A stretch of DNA of 64,000 nt from Sphingobium sp. AS12 (GCF_019097845.1 NZ_JAHRGM010000046.1:265084-329083); one strand, 5' to 3'. Positions 9,524 through 18,289 are shown, numbered from the stretch's first letter. Program-made: numbers and translations. Notes: generated by a model from the letters alone, not told the origin.

Positions 9524-10726
9524 ATGACCGCTCACAAAGCCGCGCGTTGGTCCGCGCGTGAACTCGCAACGCTATCTGCATATTATCCCGCCGAAGGACG
9601 CAGCGTCGCGACCCGGCTTCCTGGCCGAAGCGCCCACGCGATCCAGGTCAAGGCCCACAAGCTGGGCCTGAAAACGACGCACACCAATCCAGCGCCGAAG
9701 GCTCGGCTGCGCGGCGATGCGCTGGAAGAAGCCATCAGGTTGCGCGATGCGGAAAGATGGTCCTTCGCTGCAATCGGAAGACAATTCGGCATATGCGAGG
9801 CCAGCGCCTCCAATGCGGTGCTGATCGCCCTTTGCGCCCGACGCCGCTATCGGCCCGCAGAACGTGATCGGAAAGGCCGCCTCACCCCTCTCGGTATCGA
9901 GAGACTACGCTATGCTCTAAAGAAAGGCCTCAAGGGCGTCGACATCCAGCTGCGCCTTGGCGTTTCTGCCGCCTGCGTGTCCGAACAACGCCGCCGATAT
10001 GATCGCGAACTCATATCGCGCGGCAAAGCGCCACTGCCTCCGCCGGGCGGAGGTGAGGCCTACTCCGGCGCCAAACTCTCTTCAGCGCAACGCAAGCAGG
10101 TCGAGGATCTATTCATGCTCGGCCTCGGCACCGCCAAGGTCTCGGAACGCGCCGGCGTTTCGAAGACGAGCTGCATCCGGATCCGGCAACGGCTTGTACG
10201 TCGCCTGCGCCGCAAGGGTGAAAAACTGCCCGGCTGCGACACCGCCGGCGTGCGCCATGTCCACGCCGAAAGCACGCGCTTCGTTACCGATGAGCAGAAG
10301 GATCTGCTGCGCGCCATGCTCCTCGACCGCGTGCCTGTCAGGCGAGCGGCGCTCGAACTCGCGATCGGCGGATCGACCGCATATCGCATCCGCGACCAGC
10401 TCGCGACAGAACTGACGAGCGAAGGCCAGGCCTTGCCGTCGCCGCGGCTGCCAGGGCGGGCGCGTCCCAAGGCTAACGATCCTTTCTGGCCGCCGGCCAA
10501 CCCACGCGAGATCTATGCCTTTCGCAAACTCCTCGGCACGATGAGCTTCGCCGAGGCCAAGGCCCATTGGCAAGATACTCTACGCGAAACGCGCATCGCC
10601 GAGCAGCAGGCCAAGCCGAACGCCCCGCTGACTTTCGAAGAGCAACTTGCCAAAGTCGCATCGGGCGAGGTCGGCATCACGCGCGCTATCGTTCGCAGCC
10701 ATCTCGAGCCGAGAATCGCAGCGTAG
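9524..10726 (+). CDS. Multi-HTH DNA-binding protein of unknown function
   Basis: A 400-aa, highly basic protein. The N-terminus (about 8-50), WSARELATLSAYYPAEG...LPGRSAHAIQVKAHKLGL, looks like a Myb/SANT-type domain. It is followed by at least three more helix-turn-helix-like units: SFAAIGRQFGICEASASNAV near 85, GVDIQLRLGVSAACVSEQRR near 140, and GTAKVSERAGVSKTSCIRIR near 205. A C-terminal helical segment follows. No recombinase catalytic motif is seen. Repeated HTH units suggest binding to extended or repeated DNA. Function and partner are unknown. Confidence 0.55.
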   Translation: MTAHKAARWSARELATLSAYYPAEGRSVATRLPGRSAHAIQVKAHKLGLKTTHTNPAPKARLRGDALEEAIRLRDAERWSFAAIGRQFGICEASASNAVLIALCARRRYRPAERDRKGRLTPLGIERLRYALKKGLKGVDIQLRLGVSAACVSEQRRRYDRELISRGKAPLPPPGGGEAYSGAKLSSAQRKQVEDLFMLGLGTAKVSERAGVSKTSCIRIRQRLVRRLRRKGEKLPGCDTAGVRHVHAESTRFVTDEQKDLLRAMLLDRVPVRRAALELAIGGSTAYRIRDQLATELTSEGQALPSPRLPGRARPKANDPFWPPANPREIYAFRKLLGTMSFAEAKAHWQDTLRETRIAEQQAKPNAPLTFEEQLAKVASGEVGITRAIVRSHLEPRIAA

Positions 10727-10842
10727 TTCCCAGAGAGGCAACTTTCGCGCTCGCACGCCATCGTGAAGGGCTCGGCCTGACCAGATAGTCCCGGCGGCGT
10801 CGGTCCGGGACCGTCATTCGAGCTTTGCTTCGCGAGCAGCAG

Positions 10843-11427
10843 CTATTGTCCATTCGCGATGAGCAACAGCGCCGCAATGGCCGCCCATCCCAACAGGATC
10901 GAAGTCGCGAACACGGCCAGATGGAAGGCTGTGCCTATAAGCAGCTCGCGAAACCAGCGCTTCGGTTGCGGGCACGGCGCCGGGACGTAGCGCTTCGATG
11001 CCCTTGCGCGACGCCGCCCCGCGTCCTTACGCTTCTTCCGCAGCTCGGACGGAGATGCGACTGGAGGAGTTGGAGGGGCCTTCGCCGAGCGATCAGGCGG
11101 CGGCTCCCCCAATCGTTCGAGGCGCGAGAGCCTGAATCGCATGATTCGAAGCGCCTTGTTCTGCATCTGGCGCACGCGCTCCGGGCCGACGCCCAATTCC
11201 TCGCCTACGGCGCGAAGCGATAGGGCAGGCCCGTCGTAGAGGCCAAAGCGTAACCGGATAACGCGCTCCAGGCGCGGATGCGGGATCGCGCGCAAGGCGA
11301 GCCTCACCGCCTCGCGATTAGCGCTCGCGATCTCGACGGTAAGAGCATCGGGCGCGGGTTCATCGCTGCAATCATGCCACGATAAAATGCAGCCTGCCCG
11401 GTCATGTTCGTCCAGATCACAAGGCAT
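10843..11427 (-). CDS. Sigma-70 region 4-like protein with a C-terminal membrane anchor
   Basis: Residues about 45-105 resemble sigma-factor region 4: RVIRLRFGLYDGPALSLRAV then GEELGVGPERVRQMQNKAL, the last being the classic -35 recognition helix style. No region 2 is present. A basic, Pro-rich linker follows, and the C-terminus is one hydrophobic helix (LLIGTAFHLAVFATSILLGW and on), so the protein should sit in the inner membrane with the DNA-binding part in the cytosol. An upstream in-frame GTG at 11442 exists; ATG 11427 is preferred. A perfect inverted repeat lies just upstream. Role is unknown. Confidence 0.55.
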   Translation of the reverse strand: MPCDLDEHDRAGCILSWHDCSDEPAPDALTVEIASANREAVRLALRAIPHPRLERVIRLRFGLYDGPALSLRAVGEELGVGPERVRQMQNKALRIMRFRLSRLERLGEPPPDRSAKAPPTPPVASPSELRKKRKDAGRRRARASKRYVPAPCPQPKRWFRELLIGTAFHLAVFATSILLGWAAIAALLLIANGQ

Positions 11428-11441
11428 AGAAAACCGCCTCA

Positions 11442-11459
11442 CGGTTCACGAGTGAACCG
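11442..11459. repeat. Perfect inverted repeat upstream of the sigma-like gene
   Basis: CGGTTCAC-GA-GTGAACCG, with 8-bp arms and a 2-bp centre. It sits 15 bp before the start of the sigma region 4-like gene and is symmetric enough for a dimeric repressor site. Confidence 0.5.
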
Positions 11460-11550
11460 CGCTCCATAGTTTGCGTGTCGGCAATAAAATGAAGTTATAT
11501 GACGGCTTTACTGCCCGTCAATAGAGCCATCCCCTTGGAAAAACGGGATA

Positions 11551-11610
11551 TGAAACGCGATGCAACACAGCTACACACAATGAAACGCAACGGCACACAC
11601 CTACGGACGC
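11551..11610. repeat. Imperfect 30-bp tandem direct repeat, two copies
   Basis: Two units starting TGAAACGC at 11551 and 11581, each followed by similar ACAC and CTAC blocks, about two thirds identical by eye. They lie in the 430-bp spacer between the sigma-like gene and the gene at 11856. They could be a binding array; no protein can be assigned. Confidence 0.4.
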
Positions 11611-11636
11611 AAAAATATTTGGCTAAATATTTTTGC
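11609..11636. repeat. Perfect AT-rich palindrome with 12-bp arms
   Basis: GCAAAAATATTT, then GGCT, then AAATATTTTTGC. The arms are perfect. With the run of T in the right arm it could serve as a terminator for either strand or as an operator. The AT-rich content stands out against its surroundings. Confidence 0.6.
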
Positions 11637-11855
11637 TTTGCTCGCACTGGCACCTAGATATCCGATGATGCCTTGGCCAATGCTTGCGATAGCAGTTCGG
11701 GGACCCGCGAATCGGTCCCGGGCACCGCACGTAGGAACATTCAAAGGGGCCCGGTCTTCGCAAGGGTGATGCGTCAATTACCCTGGGACAGGAATGGCCG
11801 ACTATGCGACGGATCAGGCCCCTGACGAAAAGCCTCTCCAGCTACGGAGCCGCCG

Positions 11856-12251
11856 ATGTCCGATGAAACCCTGTCCGACGCCGACAAGACCCAGTTCACC
11901 CTGGCCCTCGTCGAGCAATGCGTGCGCAACAGCTTTCTCGAAACGCTGCATGCCGGCACCGTGCCCGACAGCGCGACCGGCGACTATAGCGACGTCAAAG
12001 TCGTCACGCCCTATGGCGAGATTCCCTGGACGCAATTGTCGCGTATCTCCGACGCCGAGATGAGAACCCTGATGATCGAGATCACCAACAAGGTGTTCAC
12101 CTTCCTGACCTACGCCGAAGACCTCGCCGTACTCGGGCTTGCCGCGCGCTGGAACAAGCCGGAGATCGACACAGCCCTGTCGCGCCAAGCCGAACGGCGT
12201 CGCGCGCGCCGGACAGGGCGGGATGGCGGCACCGACAGTTCGACTAGATAG
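11856..12251 (+). CDS. Conserved-looking hypothetical protein, 131 aa
   Basis: I do not recognise this protein. It is soluble, acidic in the first 100 residues and very basic at the end (RQAERRRARRTGR). Helix-rich stretches such as ALVEQCVRNSFLETLHAG and EMRTLMIEITNKVFTFLTYA suggest a small all-alpha fold. The context (RES toxin, integrase remnant, sigma-like protein) is accessory DNA. The start is uncertain because in-frame ATGs are few. Confidence 0.5.
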   Translation: MSDETLSDADKTQFTLALVEQCVRNSFLETLHAGTVPDSATGDYSDVKVVTPYGEIPWTQLSRISDAEMRTLMIEITNKVFTFLTYAEDLAVLGLAARWNKPEIDTALSRQAERRRARRTGRDGGTDSSTR

Positions 12252-12335
12252 TCGATGCTCCATCAAGATCGGGAGCGTGCGCCAGCACGGCCACCCTTCT
12301 TCGGTGGCTCGCGCCACCACCGCGGGCGAATCGCC

Positions 12336-12863
12336 TTATTCGGTCCAACTCGAGCGATCCTTCGGCAGTCTGCCGTCCGGGTCATTCACCTCGACCAGAT
12401 TGCCGTCGCCGAGTGCGCCTGTGTAGACGACGACATTGACGCCCCGTTCATGCGTCAGGCTGGGAAAAACGATCCCCGGCAGCCCCGCCTCGAGGACCAT
12501 GTCACCCAGCACCCAGCTCGGGGGCTCGATGTGCTGGTCGAACTTCAGATGACGCCAATCCTCGCGCCAATCGTGCCAGAGATCGTCCCATGGCGCACCG
12601 CGATGAAGCTGCCGCAGATCGACCAGGCGGGTAAGCGTCGCGGCATAGGACACCATCGTGCAGGGCGGCAAAAAGGGCGAGGTCTGCTGATATTCGCGCA
12701 GCGCCGTCACGTCGTCCAAGGATAGGTAAAGCGCTTCCACGCCTTCCCGGTTGAAGCGCCCGCCCTTGGCCGCCGCGCCGGCGCCGCTCAAAGGACGGCT
12801 CGCCCATTGCGGCGTGTGCGCGCGGTAGAGCGTAGTTCCCAGCGGCAAAGCCCACAGGATCAT
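12336..12863 (-). CDS. RES-domain toxin
   Basis: RES toxins (ParT/MbcT type) degrade or modify NAD+ when freed from their Xre antitoxin. The 175-aa protein shows the family core: Arg14 in LYRAHTPQWASRPLSG, the glycine-rich GGRFNREG loop, Tyr46 in ALYLSLDD, and Glu57 in ALREYQQ. The C-terminal PGIVFPSL...VVVYTG is also typical. Its start overlaps the antitoxin stop by 4 bp, giving the usual antitoxin-first operon. Confidence 0.9.
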   Translation of the reverse strand: MILWALPLGTTLYRAHTPQWASRPLSGAGAAAKGGRFNREGVEALYLSLDDVTALREYQQTSPFLPPCTMVSYAATLTRLVDLRQLHRGAPWDDLWHDWREDWRHLKFDQHIEPPSWVLGDMVLEAGLPGIVFPSLTHERGVNVVVYTGALGDGNLVEVNDPDGRLPKDRSSWTE

Positions 12864-13231
12864 CCGGCAAAGCCGGCGCTGACCGATTCAAGATAATCGA
12901 TCGCATCGTCGGCGCGGCCTTCCTGCACGAGCTGCAGGATAGTCTTGTGACGAAAGGCAGGGATCGGCTCGTTCTTGACCATGAAGAAGGCACGCTCGGT
13001 ATCCGGCTGCACGACCGCGGCGGCCGACAGCACGCGCATGAGATCGCGCAGCGCGATCTGGAGGCGCGGCGATTCCGGATGGGTGCGCAGCGTGTTGCGA
13101 TGCACGCCCGCCAGCGCCGCGAGATCCTGGAACTGGAGGCCCAGCGCACTGGCGATGTTCGCCGCAGAGAAGCGCGACGTTCCAGGCTCACGCACCGACG
13201 CAAGCACATCGGCAAAAGCAAGAGTGCCCAT
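12860..13231 (-). CDS. Xre/MbcA/ParS-type antitoxin of the RES toxin
   Basis: A 123-aa antitoxin whose N-terminal half has an HTH (LGLQFQDLAALAGVHRNTLR). The C-terminal DUF2384-like part (ALRDLMRVLSAAAVVQPDTE) normally caps the toxin active site. The ATG at 13231 is chosen because GGAGGA lies about 10 nt upstream; an in-frame GTG at 13264 runs into the repeats that probably form the operator. Such pairs autorepress through the antitoxin HTH. Confidence 0.85.
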   Translation of the reverse strand: MGTLAFADVLASVREPGTSRFSAANIASALGLQFQDLAALAGVHRNTLRTHPESPRLQIALRDLMRVLSAAAVVQPDTERAFFMVKNEPIPAFRHKTILQLVQEGRADDAIDYLESVSAGFAG

Positions 13232-13260
13232 GGCGGTGTCTTCCTCCTTCAGTTCTTCAC

Positions 13261-13293
13261 GCACTATCTACGCACAGTTTACGCACATTTCAA
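13261..13293 (-). promoter_or_regulatory. Three phased 11-bp direct repeats, likely antitoxin operator
   Basis: ACGCACTATCT, ACGCACAGTTT and ACGCACATTTC follow one another without a gap, so the ACGCAC cores sit exactly one helical turn apart. They lie about 30 bp upstream of the antitoxin start. This is the right place for autorepression of the RES-Xre operon. Confidence 0.6.
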
Positions 13294-13771
13294 GAACTGT
13301 CTGAAAATCGCTCCGCCATGCGCGCGCCCGCGCCGCTCTTCGGCGCCAGCTTCGCACCATAGCGCATCGCCGTCCTGGGATCGCGCCAGCGGTAAGCCTG
13401 CATGATCGCCGGCAGGCTTTCATCGGCCGCGAAATTGTCCTGCGCCACGCCCACCCTGATCGAATGACTGGAGACAGCCGCCACCCAGCGCTCGAGCTCG
13501 GCTTCCGACATCTCGCCGAGCAGCTTTTTAGTATGGGCGGCGCGGATCAGCCGCTTGTAGATCAGCGTGATACTGTTGGGATAGAGCGCGGACCGTCCTA
13601 CACCCGCCACCGACCCGTCAAAATGCGTCTCGACCCTGCGGAATAGCGCGCCCTTGTCGACATGGGCAGCCTCGCGCCAGCGCCCGATCGCCTTCATCGT
13701 CGCCGGTGCGAGATAGGCATAGGCGCCCTCCCCAGTCTGGTCGGTCTTGCTTTTCGGGATAAATAGTGTCC
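13290..13771 (-). pseudogene. Tyrosine recombinase (integrase), C-terminal remnant
   Basis: The frame reads TLFIPKSKTDQTGEGAYAYL from about 13771 and ends at 13290. It includes HSIRVGVAQDNFA (catalytic H-x-x-R), MQAYRWRDPRTAMRYGAKL (the Trp/His-position region and nucleophile Tyr). About the last 160 residues of a phage-type integrase are left; the N-terminal arm-binding and core domains are gone. The 5' end abuts the truncated S1/P1 nuclease gene, so the junction looks like an old recombination or deletion endpoint. Confidence 0.8.
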
Positions 13772-14311
13772 CAGCCCCTCGGGAAACCGGCTGGAGAAGA
13801 GTTCAGCGGCGTGCAGCGGCTGATGGACGTCGCCCACGATATGGAAGATCCAGCACAGCGCAACGGCCCGTTCGGCATTCGAGGCCCTTGGATTGCGTGC
13901 CATGCCAATATTGAGCGCCAAGGCCTCAGAGGCCGATCCGCTCGCCGCATAGGGCGGGGGCGCAGGCGGCGGCGCGGCGCTATCGATCACCGGCCGAAAC
14001 CGATAATGCCATGTGGGATGGTCATATTCGCTGCGGCGGACATCGTCGGGCCAGCGGGCGATCTCGAGAAAGATGCGCTCTGCGCGCGCTCGGCCTTCGG
14101 CGCGCCCGATCGCGACCTCGAAAGGACCGGGCTCGGGATGATCGGCCATAAGCGTGACGATCTTGTCGACGATGAGGGGATGGTCGCGAGCCAGCTCTCG
14201 ATAGGCGATCGCGGCGACAGCCATATGTCCCGGGCGCGTCCACGCCTGCGCGGGACTCGGCGAGACCACTATGACGATGGCGATCATGGTGAAGACGATC
14301 GAACGGCGCAT
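13694..14311 (-). pseudogene. S1/P1 nuclease, truncated at its 3' end
   Basis: Secreted single-strand nucleases of this family start their mature chain with a zinc-binding Trp. Here a signal peptide ends in AQA and is followed by WTRPGHMAVAAIAY, which fits. HIVGDVHQPLHAAELFSSRF contains the family's H...D...H zinc cluster. Homology stops near 13770 at PEGLGH. The remaining codons are read out of frame through the integrase remnant to a stop at 13694, so the last third (including further zinc ligands) is missing. The start at 14311 (MRRSIVF) begins the signal peptide. Confidence 0.75.
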
Positions 14312-14406
14312 GAGTTGAGCTCCCAACTTCGACAAGCGGCGATCCAGGAGGACAAGCGGTAACATTTTGCCGGGCGGAGGTGATGTCAAAATGCCCTAGC
14401 CATTGC

Positions 14407-15549
14407 CTATCCTTGCGGCGCTATCATGTGATGAATGGGCAGAAAGGCGGCGCCGATCGCCGCCGCCCTGCCCTGGAGCCGCGATGCCTTGATCGATGGG
14501 ATCGGGCGTCCTCCAAGCCTCTTCTCCCACGGCATGTCGCGCAACCTGGTCGCCAACGGGTCCAGGATCCGGTCGGGTAGTGTTCCCGAAATGACGATGG
14601 ACGCGGGATCGAACCAGGCAATGCCGCTCAGCACAGCCAGTTCAAGCTGTTCGGCAGCACGCGCGATCCACGCTTCGACGATGTCCTCGTGCCGGACGAG
14701 ATGCTCTGCGAGATGAAGCAGGTCGATCTGCCTGTTTCCGCTAGCCTCAAGTGTTTGAATGAGGTCCACGGCGGATGGGCGCGGCCGGTCGAGCGGGTAA
14801 AGAACGCCGATCTCGCCCGCATTTGCATATTCGCCCAGAAAGAGTTGGCCACCTGAAATACACCCACCGCCCACGCCGTGGCCGAGGAATAGAACGAGCA
14901 TGCTTGAACCGCTGCGTGTGCCGGCCTGATAATATTCGGCAATCGCTGCGGCATTGGCGTCATTTTCGATCCATACCGGCCCATCCAGCAATTCGCCAAG
15001 CACGGCGGACAGATCCTGGTCGCGCCAGGAGTGCATACGCTCGACCGTGTGGCGTTGGGCGTGCGACCCGACCGAGAAGCCCGGGACGCTGATGCCAAAG
15101 CCGAGAAAGCGCGCATGGCGAAGGCGAAGATTGGCCGTGAGGGCTGCAACCTCGCCGGATAGCATTTCCGCGAACTGACGCGGCTCGCCTTCGTCCCAGG
15201 GACAGCTTTTCTGGGCAAGCGGATTCCCGCCGAAATCAACGATGCTGATGTCGACCCAGCCGGGATGCGTCGCGGCGCCGATCGCATAGGCTCCGTCCTG
15301 TCGAAGGTGCAGCGGCAGCGAGGGCCTGCCGCGCGCGGCGGCCTGCGCCTCGGCTTCCCGGATCAGTCCCAGCGAAATCAGCTCGCGGGACAGGCGCGTC
15401 ACGACCCCGTTGTTGATGTCGAGGAGACGGGATAGTTCGATGCGCGAGCGCGGCACGTCGCTCCGAAGCAGTCGGAGGAGGCGCTTCTGATCCTCGGCGA
15501 GTTGGATTTCTGGACGCGGATACACGCAAGCTCCCGAGTGCGAGGGCAT
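14407..15549 (-). CDS. ROK-family transcriptional regulator
   Basis: An N-terminal winged HTH (RSRIELSRLLDINNGVVTRLS region) is followed by a ROK sugar-kinase-like domain. GFGISVPGF, IENDANAAAIAEY (the D-A-N motif) and FLGHGVGGGCISGGQLF mark the ROK fold. The usual zinc motif CxCGxxGCxE is absent. The 380-aa protein therefore resembles NagC/XylR-type regulators that sense a sugar. Start 15549 is chosen for GAGAGGA 5 nt upstream. It is divergent from the TonB receptor gene and probably controls the scavenging genes to its right. Confidence 0.85.
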   Translation of the reverse strand: MPSHSGACVYPRPEIQLAEDQKRLLRLLRSDVPRSRIELSRLLDINNGVVTRLSRELISLGLIREAEAQAAARGRPSLPLHLRQDGAYAIGAATHPGWVDISIVDFGGNPLAQKSCPWDEGEPRQFAEMLSGEVAALTANLRLRHARFLGFGISVPGFSVGSHAQRHTVERMHSWRDQDLSAVLGELLDGPVWIENDANAAAIAEYYQAGTRSGSSMLVLFLGHGVGGGCISGGQLFLGEYANAGEIGVLYPLDRPRPSAVDLIQTLEASGNRQIDLLHLAEHLVRHEDIVEAWIARAAEQLELAVLSGIAWFDPASIVISGTLPDRILDPLATRLRDMPWEKRLGGRPIPSIKASRLQGRAAAIGAAFLPIHHMIAPQG

Positions 15550-15576
15550 CGAATCCTCTCTATGCCTCAAAAATTC

Positions 15577-15648
15577 TTTTCTGCAACAAAATCCGATACC
15601 TTTCGCCAGCCCGTGGCAGCGCCTTTCATGTTTTTCTGCAACATTAAA
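15577..15648. promoter_or_regulatory. Paired TTTTCTGCAACA direct repeats between ROK gene and TonB receptor
   Basis: TTTTCTGCAAC occurs at 15577 and again at 15632, 55 bp apart (about five helical turns), each followed by an A/T-rich tail. They lie in the divergent promoter region and are good candidates for regulator binding by the ROK protein. Confidence 0.5.
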
Positions 15649-15725
15649 TAAAAGTGCCACAGTCGTCGCGTAGCTGTCCCCCAATCGAGGATCGGCCTCG
15701 ACTCGGACTAGGGGGTTAGGTCACA

Positions 15726-18272
15726 ATGAAATGTTGGTTCTTCGTGGGTTGCTCCCTGGCGGCTCTGGTAAGTGGGCAAGCTGTACACGCGCAATCGGCA
15801 CCACCTGAGCCTGATGCCGCTGACGCGCAGGCGGCGGACATCGTCGTCACCGGCTATCGCGAGAGCATCGAGGCAGCGCGCGACACAAAGCGCGATTCGG
15901 CGGCGGTTGTCGATGCGATCGTGGCCGAGGACATCGCCCAATTCCCGCAAGCGAACCTCTCCGAAGCCGTCCAGCGCATCTCCGGCGTGCAGATTCGCCG
16001 TGACTTCGCCGGGGCGGTCGGCAACGAGATAAGCATTCGGGGCCTTGGCCCCGAATATACCCAGGTGACGATCAACGGCCAGGGCGCACCGACGACCGCC
16101 GAAGACCGGACTTTCAACTTCAACATCCTGCCAGCCGACCTGTTCAGGAAGGTCGAGGTGTTCAAATCGCCGACCGCCGACATCGACGAAGGCGGCATCG
16201 GCGGCACGGTGTCGCTGGAAACGATCCGTCCGCTCGATCTCAAGAATCGTCTGCTGTCCGCCTCAATCGGCGGCAACTACAATGAGATCACCGACACGCT
16301 CGATCCACGCGGATCGCTGGTCGCCGGCGGGCGGTTGGCTCCCAATCTCGGCCTGGTCGGCGCGCTGTCCATCGACAATTTCGCCGCCGCGTCGCAATCC
16401 TATGACGCCGTGCGCTGGACCCGCCGCAACTTCGACGTCAACGGCGACAAGGTCAACGACTATACCAATACGTTCCTGATGGACCTGCCCAGGCTCATCC
16501 ATGAGGAGCAGGATGTCCGCCGCATTGCCGCGAGCGGCCGTCTCGAATGGGAGCCGACAAGCGACCTCAAGATCCTGATCGACGGCCTCTATACCAATTT
16601 CCGTCAGGACTACCGCCGCGTCAGCCCGATCTGGGCGTTCAATGGCGGGAAGGGCATCAGGGACATCCATGTCGACGATGGCGTGGTCGACTATATCTCC
16701 TATGATTCGGTTCTCCTGCGTTCGGAAAACCACAAGACGCTCAACCAGAGCGAATTGTATCAAGGGTCGGCCGCCGCCGAATATCGGTTCGGTGACTGGA
16801 AGCTCAAGGGCTTCATTTCCAAGAGCCGGAGCAACCGGGACTCGGAAGAATATGTCTACTACGGCGACATCACCGCGCCCGCTGCTTATGACACGCGCGA
16901 CGACAGCAACTATTATACGATCACGACCCCGATCGACATTGCCGATCCGACGCAATATGTGACCTCGGAGGCGCGTCACAACCGGACCAGGACGCGCGAC
17001 GACGACTTCTCTGGCGGCTTCGAGTTGAAAGGACCCATCCTCGCCGATATCGACCTGAAGCTGGGCGTGAAATATCGCGACCGGCAACGGATGCGGCAGC
17101 GCTATGCGGTCACACGCACCAAGATCAACGAACCATTCTCGTTGATCGGCGATGTCCTGACCGGTTTCCTCGATGACGAACCGGGCGCCGCCAACGGCCC
17201 GCACGCCTTCGCCATCTCGGATTTCGACAAGGCATACACGCTTTACGGCAGCAAGCTCGACGTCTCGACCGGCACCGATCTCACCAACTTCTTCGATGTC
17301 GAGGAAAAGACCTGGGCCGGCTATGGCATGGCGACCTATCGTGACGGTCCCCTGCTCGCCAATCTGGGGCTGAGGGTCGTCCACACGTCATTGACGTCGA
17401 ACGGCATCGAGTTTGACAAGGTCACCAAGACGAACACCGATCAAAGCTCCAGTTCCGACTATACCGATTTTCTCCCGAGCCTGAATTTGCGCTACGAGGT
17501 GGCCAAGGGGGTGTTCCTGCGTGCCGCGGCAGCCCGCGTGATGACGCGCCCCAGCCTCAGCGATCTCGCCGCCTATCGCGTGGTCGACGATGCGACGCTG
17601 ACGATCTCGGCCAAGAATCCCGACCTCAAGCCGTTCCGGGCCAACCAGTTCGACCTCGCGGCCGAATGGTATTTCGGCAAGGGCGGATTGCTCTCGGCGG
17701 GCTATTTCTACAAGGATATCGAATCCTTCATCGTGTCCGAGACGGTGCCCGTCACCTATGACGGGCAGACCTACAGGCTGACGCATCCGGTCAATGGCAA
17801 CGATGCGCGCGTCCAGGGCGTCGAGGTGAACTACCAGCAGCCCCTCACCTTCCTGCCGGGGCCGCTCAAACATCTGGGCATCGTCGCCAACTACACGTTC
17901 ACCGACAGCAGCTTCAAGGATATGGTGGGCGGCACCACGCTCACCTATGGATTGCCCGAGAACTCGAAGCACAGCTTCAATCTGATCGGCTATTATGAGG
18001 ACGCCGATTTCAGCGTCCGTCTTGCCTATAACTATCGCAGCGAATTCCTGCGCGAGAAGCCCAACGAGCAGGACGGCCTCAAATATCGCAGCGCCTATGG
18101 CCAGGCCGATTTCGCGGCGCGCTACAAGCTGATGCCGAAGCTGACCCTCACTCTCGACGTGCTCAACCTGCTCAACGCGAGCACGGACGAATGGGTCTAC
18201 GAGCCGCGCCTGACGGACGGCCGCTTCACAACCGGTCGCACGGTCCAATTCGGCCTGCGCGCCTCCTTCTGA
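15726..18272 (+). CDS. TonB-dependent outer-membrane receptor (848 aa)
   Basis: A cleavable signal peptide (ends VHAQS) leads to a plug domain starting DIVVTGYRESIEAARD, a TonB-box-like segment. The plug carries LSEAVQRISGVQIRRD and IRGLGPEYTQVTINGQG, typical of the sugar-type receptors of Caulobacter and sphingomonads. The long beta-barrel ends in aromatic FGLRASF, the outer-membrane insertion signal. It precedes two secreted phosphodiesterases and a transporter in one direction and is divergent from a ROK regulator, so its ligand may be a phosphodiester-linked sugar or glycerol compound; that is inference. Confidence 0.9.
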   Translation: MKCWFFVGCSLAALVSGQAVHAQSAPPEPDAADAQAADIVVTGYRESIEAARDTKRDSAAVVDAIVAEDIAQFPQANLSEAVQRISGVQIRRDFAGAVGNEISIRGLGPEYTQVTINGQGAPTTAEDRTFNFNILPADLFRKVEVFKSPTADIDEGGIGGTVSLETIRPLDLKNRLLSASIGGNYNEITDTLDPRGSLVAGGRLAPNLGLVGALSIDNFAAASQSYDAVRWTRRNFDVNGDKVNDYTNTFLMDLPRLIHEEQDVRRIAASGRLEWEPTSDLKILIDGLYTNFRQDYRRVSPIWAFNGGKGIRDIHVDDGVVDYISYDSVLLRSENHKTLNQSELYQGSAAAEYRFGDWKLKGFISKSRSNRDSEEYVYYGDITAPAAYDTRDDSNYYTITTPIDIADPTQYVTSEARHNRTRTRDDDFSGGFELKGPILADIDLKLGVKYRDRQRMRQRYAVTRTKINEPFSLIGDVLTGFLDDEPGAANGPHAFAISDFDKAYTLYGSKLDVSTGTDLTNFFDVEEKTWAGYGMATYRDGPLLANLGLRVVHTSLTSNGIEFDKVTKTNTDQSSSSDYTDFLPSLNLRYEVAKGVFLRAAAARVMTRPSLSDLAAYRVVDDATLTISAKNPDLKPFRANQFDLAAEWYFGKGGLLSAGYFYKDIESFIVSETVPVTYDGQTYRLTHPVNGNDARVQGVEVNYQQPLTFLPGPLKHLGIVANYTFTDSSFKDMVGGTTLTYGLPENSKHSFNLIGYYEDADFSVRLAYNYRSEFLREKPNEQDGLKYRSAYGQADFAARYKLMPKLTLTLDVLNLLNASTDEWVYEPRLTDGRFTTGRTVQFGLRASF

Positions 18273-18289
18273 TAACGGAGGCTGATCCC

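Noticed and set aside
12860..13697. CRISPR-like array suggested by short repeats near the toxin-antitoxin pair
   Set aside because: The three 11-bp units are contiguous without spacers and there are no cas genes. They fit an operator.
16263..17384. Long open frame antisense to the first TonB receptor (also 17388-18425)
   Set aside because: These are shadows of a high-GC coding strand. The sense frame has a signal peptide, plug and barrel; the antisense products are compositionally odd and match nothing.
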